A program made the translations under genes and the position numbers. Positions 57,701 through 64,000 of a DNA stretch of 64,000 nt are shown here, piece by piece (the first letter of the stretch is position 1; the number at the start of each line of letters is the position of its first letter). The notes beneath the pieces were generated by a model. The model did no database searches, was not told the origin of the DNA, and saw only the letters and a list, made by a program, of their open reading frames with translations. Source of the stretch: Swaminathania salitolerans (GTDB lineage: Bacteria; Pseudomonadota; Alphaproteobacteria; Acetobacterales; Acetobacteraceae); assembly GCF_025994315.1 (NCBI RefSeq), contig NZ_BAQE01000032.1, one strand, 5' to 3'.

Positions 57701-59083
57701 ATGTCCAATCCCGGTGACCTGAACGATACGCCCATCGAGAGCAAGACCCAGCTGGTCGAGCTGCTCGCCGCCGGTGCCAAGCCGCCCTGCGACTGGCGGA
57801 TCGGTACCGAGCATGAGAAGTTCGGTTTCGTTCTCCCCGACGACCGGTCCGGACGTCAGGATTATGCGCCCCCGCCTTATGCCCCCGGGGGGATCGAGGA
57901 TCTGCTGATCGCCCTGCGCGGCAGCGGCGACTCCTGGTCGCCGATCGAGGATGGCGGGAAGGTGATCGGCCTCAAGGGGCGCGGCGAGCACAAGGGCGAG
58001 TCGATCTCTCTCGAGCCCGCGGGTCAGTTCGAACTCTCCGGTCGGCCGGTCGCGAACCTGCACGAGACGAGTGCGGAAATGACCGGACATTTCGAAGCGT
58101 TGCGCGGGCCGGCTGCCGGGCTCGGTCTCGGTTTCGCGCCGCTCGGTTTCCAGCCCCTGTGGTCGCGCGATGCCATGCCGCTCATGCCCAAGAGCCGCTA
58201 TGCCATCATGCGTCGGTACATGCCGCAGGTCGGGACGCTCGGTCTGGACATGATGACGCGCACCTGCACGGTTCAGGTCAATCTGGATTTCGGCTCCGAG
58301 GAGGATATGGCGCGCAAGATGCGTGTCTCGCTGGCGCTCCAGCCTCTGGCCACGGCCCTGTTTGCGAATTCCCCCTTCGTGGAGGGCAAGCCCAACGGTC
58401 TTCTCTCCAACCGTGCCCATATCTGGACGGATACGGATAATGCGCGAAGCGGCATGCCGCCCTGCTGTTTCGAGGAGGGATTCGGTTTCGAGCGTTATGT
58501 GGACTGGATGCTCGACGTGCCCATGTATTTCGTGATGCGCGACGGGCAGATACGCGATGTTGCCGGCGCGTCCTTCCGGGACTGGATGCAAGGCAGGACG
58601 CCCGCGGCGCTGGCAGGACTGACGCCGACCATGGGAGATTTCGAGGATCATCTCACCACGGCCTTTCCCGATGTCCGTCTCAAGCAGTTTCTCGAGATGC
58701 GCGGGGCCGATGCCGGAAGCCCCGCAATGATGATCGCCCAGTCGGCGCTCTGGGTCGGCCTGCTCTACGATCCGGCGACACTTCTGGCTGCGGAGGCCCT
58801 CGTGAAGGAGCAACCCTGGGAGGTCTATCGGACCTTGCGTGGCGATGTGCCGGAACATGGTATGGATTCCCCTTTCCCCGGCGGGCTTCGCGACCTCGCA
58901 GGACGCGTTCTGTCTCTTGCAGCGCAGGGGCTTCGCGCGCGCGGGCTGGGCGAGGGCATCTATCTGGCGCCCCTGCAGGCGATCGTCGCAGGGGGGCGCA
59001 CCCAGGCAGAGTACTGGCTCGAGCAGTATTACGGCCGCTGGCAGGGCGATGTCCGTTTCATCTTCGCCGAAGCCGCAATCTGA
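57701..59083 (+). CDS. gshA: Glutamate--cysteine ligase (plant/alphaproteobacterial type)
   Basis: GshA makes gamma-glutamylcysteine, the first step of glutathione synthesis. The 460-residue protein is the GCS2-like type found in plants and alphaproteobacteria: WRIGTEHEKFGF, SISLEPAGQFELSG, LHETSAEM, MRRYMPQVGTLGLDMMTRTCTVQVNLDFG and RAHIWTDTDNAR are typical. ATG 57701 is a good start. The lolA gene follows 10 bp after the stop. Confidence 0.93.
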   Translation: MSNPGDLNDTPIESKTQLVELLAAGAKPPCDWRIGTEHEKFGFVLPDDRSGRQDYAPPPYAPGGIEDLLIALRGSGDSWSPIEDGGKVIGLKGRGEHKGESISLEPAGQFELSGRPVANLHETSAEMTGHFEALRGPAAGLGLGFAPLGFQPLWSRDAMPLMPKSRYAIMRRYMPQVGTLGLDMMTRTCTVQVNLDFGSEEDMARKMRVSLALQPLATALFANSPFVEGKPNGLLSNRAHIWTDTDNARSGMPPCCFEEGFGFERYVDWMLDVPMYFVMRDGQIRDVAGASFRDWMQGRTPAALAGLTPTMGDFEDHLTTAFPDVRLKQFLEMRGADAGSPAMMIAQSALWVGLLYDPATLLAAEALVKEQPWEVYRTLRGDVPEHGMDSPFPGGLRDLAGRVLSLAAQGLRARGLGEGIYLAPLQAIVAGGRTQAEYWLEQYYGRWQGDVRFIFAEAAI

Positions 59084-59093
59084 GGAATATGCC

Positions 59094-59822
59094 ATGAAAC
59101 GGATGCCCACATGGCTTGCCTTGTCTCTTCTCGTTTCCGGTCCGGGGATTGCCGGCGCGACGATATCGGCGGCGGCGGCGCAGACGCCCGGCGATGACGT
59201 AGGGACGACCTTCCGGGGCTCGGCCTCCGGGGATTCTGACGTGCGGGGCGCCGATTCCCTGCATCCTGCTGCGCTGCATCCTGCCCCGTTGCGTCCTGCC
59301 GATGCCGGCTGGGTGGCGCGCATTCAGGACAGTCTGAACGCGACCCATGCCATAAAGGCCCGGTTCCGGCAGATCGCTCCCGATGGCTCCGTCACGACTG
59401 GCACGGCCTTTCTCGACCGGCCCGGACGGATGCGTTTCGAATATGACAAGCCGAGCCCTCTGCTGCTGGTCGCCAATCATGACCAGATCGTCTATCAGGA
59501 CCGCGAACTGGGGCAGGTGACCACCATTCCCCTCGAGCGGACTCCGCTCGGACTGCTTCTGCGCCCCGACCTCAGATTGTCCGGCGACGTGACAGTGACG
59601 GCGTTCAGTCATGAGGGGAATGCGCTTCGCATCACGCTCGTGCGAACGGCGGCCCCGGGGGAAGGAAGTCTGACCCTCGTCTTCGATGCTTCGCCGCTCG
59701 CTCTTCGCGCCTGGGTGGTGCGGGATGCTCAGGGCAGGGAGACCCGCATCGAGCTCTCCGCAATCAGCACCCCGCCCGCCTTGCCCGATTCGCTCTTCGC
59801 CCTGCCGCAGAGCGGGGACTGA
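59094..59822 (+). CDS. lolA: Outer-membrane lipoprotein carrier LolA
   Basis: LolA ferries lipoproteins across the periplasm. A signal peptide (WLALSLLVSGPGIAGATISAAAA) is followed by about 45 residues rich in Ala, Pro and Asp with a small HPA repeat. The LolA fold comes next (IQDSLNATHAIKARFRQIAPDG, GTAFLDRPGRMRFEYDKPSPLLLVANHDQIVYQD, LRIEL-like end). At 242 residues it is somewhat longer than usual because of that linker. ATG 59094 has GAGGAA upstream. Confidence 0.88.
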   Translation: MKRMPTWLALSLLVSGPGIAGATISAAAAQTPGDDVGTTFRGSASGDSDVRGADSLHPAALHPAPLRPADAGWVARIQDSLNATHAIKARFRQIAPDGSVTTGTAFLDRPGRMRFEYDKPSPLLLVANHDQIVYQDRELGQVTTIPLERTPLGLLLRPDLRLSGDVTVTAFSHEGNALRITLVRTAAPGEGSLTLVFDASPLALRAWVVRDAQGRETRIELSAISTPPALPDSLFALPQSGD

Positions 59823-59933
59823 GCTGCCTCCCTTTGCGGCCTGCCCTTTTCCGGGCCTGCTTTTTGCCGCGTATCGCCCGGAGCGCGCGCAATGGACCCG
59901 CAACGGGCTCGCAACGGGCAGGCGGAGAGGGAC

Positions 59934-60893
59934 TCAGGATCCCGGCGTCGTTTCCCGGGCCAGCTCGAGGGCGCGTGCGTAAACGACGCGTCTGGGCAGG
60001 GAAACGGCTGTAGCGACGAGCGCTGCCGCGTCCTTGACGGAATGCGATGCAAGGGCGGTCCGCAGGCGCGTATCGAGATCCTCGCCCGGTTTCGCCTCGC
60101 CCTCTCCCGGCGGGGCGAGGAGCACCGTGATCTCACCGCGCGGCGCGGTCTCCCGGAAATGCGTCCTGAGCGCGTCGAGCGTGCCGCGCCGGACCTCCTC
60201 GAAGCGCTTGGTCAGCTCGCGGGCAACGGCGGCATCGCGTTCGCTTCCGAAAACCGCGATGAGATCCTCGATCATGTCCAGAAGCCGATGCGGTGCCTCG
60301 TACCAGATCATCGTTGCAGAAAAACCGGCCTGTTCGGCGGCCCGCAGAACGGAAAGCTGGCTCCGGCGTGCGGCGCTGCGGGGCGCAGGAAAGCCGTTGA
60401 AGACGTAAGGATGCGGCGGCAGGCCCGAAAGGGTGAGCGCCAGAGTGGCTGCATTCGCTCCCGGAATCGCCCCGACCGGAAGTCCATCCGCAACCGCAGC
60501 TCTCACGAGCCTGTATCCCGGATCGGAGACGAGCGGCGTGCCTGCGTCCGAAACCAGTGCCATACGTGCGCCGTTTCTCAGTCTGCCGAGCAGGGAAGGG
60601 ATCCGGTCTTCCTCGTTATGATCGTGGAGAATCTGTGTCGGTGTGGAAACATTATAGGCCTTGAGCAGTTTTGCAGTGACCCGTGTGTCTTCGCACAGGA
60701 TCAGGTCGACGGCTTTCAGTGTCTCGATCGCCCTGATGCTCATATCGCCCAGATTGCCGATCGGGGTCGCGACGAGGGTCAGACCTGCGGAAGGCAGGGT
60801 CGCGGAAACGGGCGAAGTGTCATATGGATGCGTCGGACCGTCAGGGGTCGAATCGTCAACAGGAGTATGGGTGGCAGATGATAGGTCGGACAT
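59934..60893 (-). CDS. rsmI: 16S rRNA (cytidine1402-2'-O)-methyltransferase
   Basis: RsmI methylates the ribose of C1402 in 16S rRNA. The tetrapyrrole-methylase fold is clear: LVATPIGNLGDMSIRAIETLK, LILCEDTRVTAKLL, HNEEDR, ALVSDAGTPLVSDPGY, IPGANAATLALTLSGL, MIWYEAPHRLLDML-like, VARELTKRFEEVRRG. The 37-residue N-terminal tail is longer than usual. ATG 60893 is the first good start and overlaps the lppC start head to head by 16 bp. The rsmI/lpoA neighbourhood is widely conserved. Confidence 0.94.
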   Translation of the reverse strand: MSDLSSATHTPVDDSTPDGPTHPYDTSPVSATLPSAGLTLVATPIGNLGDMSIRAIETLKAVDLILCEDTRVTAKLLKAYNVSTPTQILHDHNEEDRIPSLLGRLRNGARMALVSDAGTPLVSDPGYRLVRAAVADGLPVGAIPGANAATLALTLSGLPPHPYVFNGFPAPRSAARRSQLSVLRAAEQAGFSATMIWYEAPHRLLDMIEDLIAVFGSERDAAVARELTKRFEEVRRGTLDALRTHFRETAPRGEITVLLAPPGEGEAKPGEDLDTRLRTALASHSVKDAAALVATAVSLPRRVVYARALELARETTPGS

Positions 60894-62362
60894 TCGGTCC
60901 CCGTCAGAACGTGGTTTCCTCCACATCGCGCAGGTCGGCCTCGGCTTGCAAGGTTTCCGCTCTGGCAGGCGTCGCTCTTCTCGGTCTCAATGCATGTAGC
61001 GGCCCGACCACCGCACCGCCGCCGGGTGGGTCCGTTTCCCCCGCTGCACAGGACCGGAATGCGGAGAAGCGCATCGGCATGCTCCTGCCTCTGACCGGAC
61101 GTTTTGCGAAGCTGGGTCAGCAGATGGCGAATGCAGCGCATATCGCCGTTCCGGACGGGCATGGCGTCGTTCTCGATATTCGCGATACCGACGCCCCGGG
61201 TCAGACCGCCGAGGGGGTCGCACGCTCTGCCCTCGATTCGGGCGATCGGGTCATACTCGGCCCTCTGACAGCGGCCCAGACCGGGGCCGTCGCAACCGTG
61301 ACGCAACCGGCGGCGATCCCCGAATTCGCCTATACCAGCGATCAGGCGCAGGCGCGCCCCGGGCTCTGGGTCATGGGCGTGACCGTGGAGCAGCAGGTGC
61401 AGCGCCTCGTCGAGGCGGCAGTGGCCGAAGGCAGAACCTCTTTCGCGGCGTTCCTCCCGGAATCGCCCCTCGGTCATGCCCTTGCCGATGCCCTGACCCG
61501 GACCTGCGCCAGTAGGGGGCTCGCCACCCCGCGTATCGCTTTTCATGAGCGCGATCCGGCTGCCATTGCCGCGGCGCTCAAGACATTTGCCGATCTCGAT
61601 GCCCGGGAAACGCTGGCCAGGCAGAAGAAAGCGGAGCAGGCGGGTTCCGTCGGCGCGGCGAACGATCCTGCATCCGGTGGTGCGGCGCGTGGCGCCGCGA
61701 CGGGTCAGCCCGATGCCGTCAATCCTCTGGGCCTCGATGCGGAACCGGCCTCCCCATCCGCTGCGTCACCCTCTGCTCCATCCTCCTCCGCAACGTCCTC
61801 TACGGTCCCGTCTGCCGGCGCCTCTTCAGCTTCCGCATCGTCTTCCGCTGCCGCTCCGGAGGGCGCATCGCGTCAGGATCCGGTTTTCCCGCCCCCCTCT
61901 TTCGACGTGCTCCTGCTGGGCGATACGGGGCTTCAGCTCGCCGCCGTGATCGACGGCATGAAGCAGGCCCATATCGACCCGCGGCAGACGCGGATTCTCG
62001 GACCGGGCCTCTGGGCGGCTTTCGTTGCAAAACTCGGGGCGCTGCAAGGCGGATGGTTCGCCGCTCCGGATCCCTCCTCGCGTCGCGACTTCGCGCAGCG
62101 CTATCGCAGCCGCTACGGCTATACGCCATCCGTGCTCGCCAATGTCGCCTATGATACGGCAACGATGGCGGCAGTGCTCAGCCAGACACCGGACGGCTTC
62201 TCCCGGCAATCGCTGCTTCGGCCGGACGGGTTTGCCGGAGCGGATGGGACATTCGTGCTGCGACAGGACGGGACGGTGGCCCGCGGTCTCGCCGTTTTCG
62301 AGATCCTGCCCCATGGCGGCATGAAAATGTCGTCCAGCGCGCCACGGCGTCTGACGCAGTAA
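60878..62362 (+). CDS. LppC/LpoA-like penicillin-binding protein activator lipoprotein
   Basis: This lipoprotein (about 494 residues) has the periplasmic-binding-protein fold of LppC/LpoA, an outer-membrane regulator of peptidoglycan synthases. Lipobox GLNAC lies near residue 40; then IGMLLPLTGRFAKLGQQM, VILGPLTAAQTGAV, PEFAYTSDQAQARPG and VLLLGDTGLQLAAVIDGMK. Between the two lobes there is a low-complexity Ser/Ala/Pro segment of about 45 residues (near 61740-61870). ATG 60878 overlaps rsmI; GTG 60911 is an alternative that would remove the overlap. Confidence 0.85.
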   Translation: MIGRTFGPRQNVVSSTSRRSASACKVSALAGVALLGLNACSGPTTAPPPGGSVSPAAQDRNAEKRIGMLLPLTGRFAKLGQQMANAAHIAVPDGHGVVLDIRDTDAPGQTAEGVARSALDSGDRVILGPLTAAQTGAVATVTQPAAIPEFAYTSDQAQARPGLWVMGVTVEQQVQRLVEAAVAEGRTSFAAFLPESPLGHALADALTRTCASRGLATPRIAFHERDPAAIAAALKTFADLDARETLARQKKAEQAGSVGAANDPASGGAARGAATGQPDAVNPLGLDAEPASPSAASPSAPSSSATSSTVPSAGASSASASSSAAAPEGASRQDPVFPPPSFDVLLLGDTGLQLAAVIDGMKQAHIDPRQTRILGPGLWAAFVAKLGALQGGWFAAPDPSSRRDFAQRYRSRYGYTPSVLANVAYDTATMAAVLSQTPDGFSRQSLLRPDGFAGADGTFVLRQDGTVARGLAVFEILPHGGMKMSSSAPRRLTQ

Positions 62363-62680
62363 GGCTCGGAACGCAAAAAAGGGGCGGCCTCCGGTCTTCC
62401 ACCGGGGCCGTCCCGTGCGGTCGAACCATTGCAATCGTATCAGGCCCCGTCTCGATTCTGCTGTGTTCAATCCGGTTCGTGCCCGGCCTCGTTCCTGTCG
62501 GGTCCGGCAATCCTCATGACCCCGGTGGTCCGTAAGCGCCGACAGGAATGCTCGCTCAGCGCGTTCGGGCGCACGGATACCCAGCGAGGCCTGGGCCATG
62601 CTTCGGGTCTCGCCTCCCGGCTGTGCCCCTGTCACGCTGTACCGATCATCGCGTCCCGGCAGAACCCGACGGTGACAGCC
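62363..62680. other. 318-bp gap between lppC and the small unknown gene
   Basis: Apart from the minus-strand terminator at 62375-62414, nothing recognisable is seen. Short frames on either strand lack coding signs. Confidence 0.4.
62375..62414 (-). terminator. Rho-independent terminator on the minus strand
   Basis: Read on the minus strand, GGGACGGCCCCGGT pairs with ACCGGAGGCCGCCC around a short loop and is followed by CTTTTTT. It ends transcription from the small unknown gene at 62681 and may also stop lppC transcription from the other side. Confidence 0.7.
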
Positions 62681-63052
62681 TCAGGCAGCGGCGATGGATT
62701 TGAGCGGGAGAACAGGCCGGATCGTGTGCAGGGCGTGTTCGAGGCTGGGAAACAGGCCCAGCTCATATTCGCGGATATGATCGATGAGCACCCATCTCAT
62801 GCCGCGTGGCTTGATCATATAGGCCGGATCCGCATTTTCGCGGACCCATACGAGAATATGGGCGACCGTCTCTTCGCGTCCGTTGAGGCATTCCGTCTCT
62901 ACATCGGCGTCGCACAGCCCCATCGCCAGGCCGGCCTGGAGCCATTGCGAAAGATACTCGCGATGACGGGGCAGCACGTTGAAACGCAGTGGAATCACAT
63001 TGCTGAGAGGTGCTGGAGTTTCGTGATTGGGAAACGGCAGCGTCTGGGCCAT
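62681..63052 (-). CDS. Small conserved-looking protein of unknown function
   Basis: This encodes about 123 residues (133 if the ATG at 63082 is used; ATG 63052 has AGGACG upstream). The sequence has the feel of a real protein: VIPLRFNVLPRHREYLSQWLQAG, ETVAHILVWVRENADPAYMI, KPRGMRWVLIDHIREYELG. It is soluble, with mixed charge and no signal peptide. I do not recognise the family. A terminator follows it at 62375-62414, supporting that it is an independent gene. Confidence 0.6.
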   Translation of the reverse strand: MAQTLPFPNHETPAPLSNVIPLRFNVLPRHREYLSQWLQAGLAMGLCDADVETECLNGREETVAHILVWVRENADPAYMIKPRGMRWVLIDHIREYELGLFPSLEHALHTIRPVLPLKSIAAA

Positions 63053-63239
63053 ACGTTGCGTCCTCATGTCTGGTTCGTTCATGAGGCTAGACGGCAGAAC
63101 TGGCGCTTCTCAACGTAAAATTGCGTGTCTCGCCGCTGCGGAGCAATCGTAAACGGATGGTGTTGCCAAAAAGCAATGGTTCGTTTCGCCCGCGCTCATA
63201 TGACGCAGGCGTAAGCATAATGGTCTTTTCTGGCAGTAA

Positions 63240-64000
63240 TCAGCGCTTCTGTCTGGCGTAAAGCGCCTTGGGCCAGCGTCTGTGAAGCCAGAGCCAGCTT
63301 CCCGGGATCTCGCGGATCCATTCCTCCATCTGATCGTTGAGCTGCTGCGTGAGCGCGCCGATCTCGTCCTGTCTCGGCGCCCGGGGATCGGGACGGAGGA
63401 CCCTGCCCACCTCGAGATGAAGACGCGCAGGCCCGAGACGGACGATACGCCCGGTCACGATGGGGCAGTCATAGCGATGGGCGAAGGTCGCCGCGGCCGA
63501 GGCCGTCATGGCAGGCAGATTGAAAAACCGGCACTCGATCCCGTCATTCATCTTCTGGTCACCCAGAATACCCAGATGATGCCCATGAGCCAGATGACGC
63601 AGCGCCTGACGGGCGCCCTTCGCGCCCTTGGCGAACATCGGCACGTCTTCCCCCATGGCGCGTATGCGCAGGCGTCTGATCAGCCGGTCGATCAGCGGGT
63701 TTCCTGCCGCGCGGTAGAAGGAGGCGAAGGGCAGGCCGTACCGGGCAACCACAGGCGGCAGCATCTCCCAGTTGCCGATATGACCCGAGAAGAAGATGAC
63801 GGGCCGGTTTTCCTCCCGGATCGCTTCCAGTACCGGGGCGCCATCGATGCTCCAGCCCGGCCCCGAGGGTGTGTCCTGCTTCAGGCGGGAGAGGTGGCAG
63901 AACTCCCCGATCGTTCGTCCCAGATTATCCCAGACATCGCGGACAATCCGCTTGCGGGCCGCTTCATCCAGCTTCGGCATGGCGAGGCCAAGATTCATGT
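63240..64000 (-). CDS. LpxL/HtrB-like lipid A acyltransferase, 5' end outside the window
   Basis: This inner-membrane acyltransferase of lipid A synthesis adds a secondary acyl chain to Kdo-lipid A. The window holds the C-terminal 250 or so residues: VWDNLGRTIGEFCHL, the catalytic H-x4-E in FFSGHIGNWEML, FYRAAGNPLIDRLI, GILGDQKMNDGIECRFFNLPA, and WLWLHRRWPKALY. The first 40-60 residues, with the membrane anchor, lie beyond base 64000. Alphaproteobacterial homologues are about 300 residues. Confidence 0.9.
   Translation of the reverse strand, partial: MNLGLAMPKLDEAARKRIVRDVWDNLGRTIGEFCHLSRLKQDTPSGPGWSIDGAPVLEAIREENRPVIFFSGHIGNWEMLPPVVARYGLPFASFYRAAGNPLIDRLIRRLRIRAMGEDVPMFAKGAKGARQALRHLAHGHHLGILGDQKMNDGIECRFFNLPAMTASAAATFAHRYDCPIVTGRIVRLGPARLHLEVGRVLRPDPRAPRQDEIGALTQQLNDQMEEWIREIPGSWLWLHRRWPKALYARQKR

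Noticed and set aside
57470..59323. 617-residue open frame on the minus strand
   Set aside because: It is antisense to gshA and lolA, which have unmistakable motifs.

Overview
The window is a 64 kb stretch of high-GC chromosome with short intergenic gaps, many genes coupled by ATGA, GTGA or TGATG overlaps, and frequent GTG or TTG starts. The protein content is alphaproteobacterial: plant-type GshA, separate LolA and LptM, a YfgM-BamB-Der operon, a 2-hydroxylase-like lipid enzyme, KpsC/KpsS-type Kdo transferases, GntP and a large TonB-dependent receptor. Together these suggest an acetic acid bacterium (Acetobacteraceae). The assignment is inferred from gene families; there is no rRNA or other species marker in the window.

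Region 1 (1-11.5 kb) is nucleobase catabolism. On the minus strand are an NCS1 permease (running off the left edge) and an omega-amino acid:pyruvate aminotransferase of the beta-alanine type. An MFS pump and a RutR-like TetR regulator follow. Diverging from the regulator is a tightly coupled plus-strand operon: secreted HAD phosphatase, FMO-like flavoprotein, a 57-residue AtzG-like subunit, AtzE-like amidase, HpxW-like gamma-glutamyltransferase-fold enzyme, PuuE allantoinase, UraD and UraH. The ring-opening end (UraH, UraD, PuuE) and the oxalurate/oxamate end (AtzG/AtzE, HpxW) are both present, but no classical uricase, HpxO or allantoate amidohydrolase is seen. The flavoprotein is therefore an interesting candidate for a missing step.

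Region 2 (11.6-21.4 kb): a TonB-dependent receptor, a DUF4175 protein coupled to lysA, cytidine deaminase, a trypsin-like protease with an odd repetitive leader, a single-domain response regulator, and two identical tandem tRNA-Arg(ACG) genes.

Region 3 (21.4-34.6 kb): a small lipoprotein, guaA with a clear terminator, then about 940 bp of non-coding DNA holding a decayed ridA gene and a perfect 8-bp tandem repeat. An ArsC-like protein follows, then a surface-polysaccharide block: LTA-synthase-like sulfatase, KpsC-like, KpsS-like, two GT4 glycosyltransferases, a lower-GC secreted protein of unknown function, and a fatty acid hydroxylase. An HNH endonuclease gene closes the region.

Region 4 (34.6-45.3 kb) is housekeeping: gluQRS, lptM, argH, N-formylglutamate amidohydrolase, aroE, coaE, dnaQ. 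It runs into a GT9/GT4/asparagine-synthase-like set that probably modifies LPS or another glycan, then dihydroorotase.

Region 5 (45.3-64 kb): a small secreted protein, a Tat-exported class A beta-lactamase, yfgM-bamB-der, a cysteine hydrolase, gntP, dienelactone hydrolase plus an MFS pump, ubiA with an EtfB-methyltransferase-like gene, rsmE, gshA, lolA, head-to-head rsmI and lppC/lpoA-like genes, a small unknown protein, and an LpxL-like acyltransferase cut by the right edge. No CRISPR array, prophage, insertion sequence or rRNA was seen.
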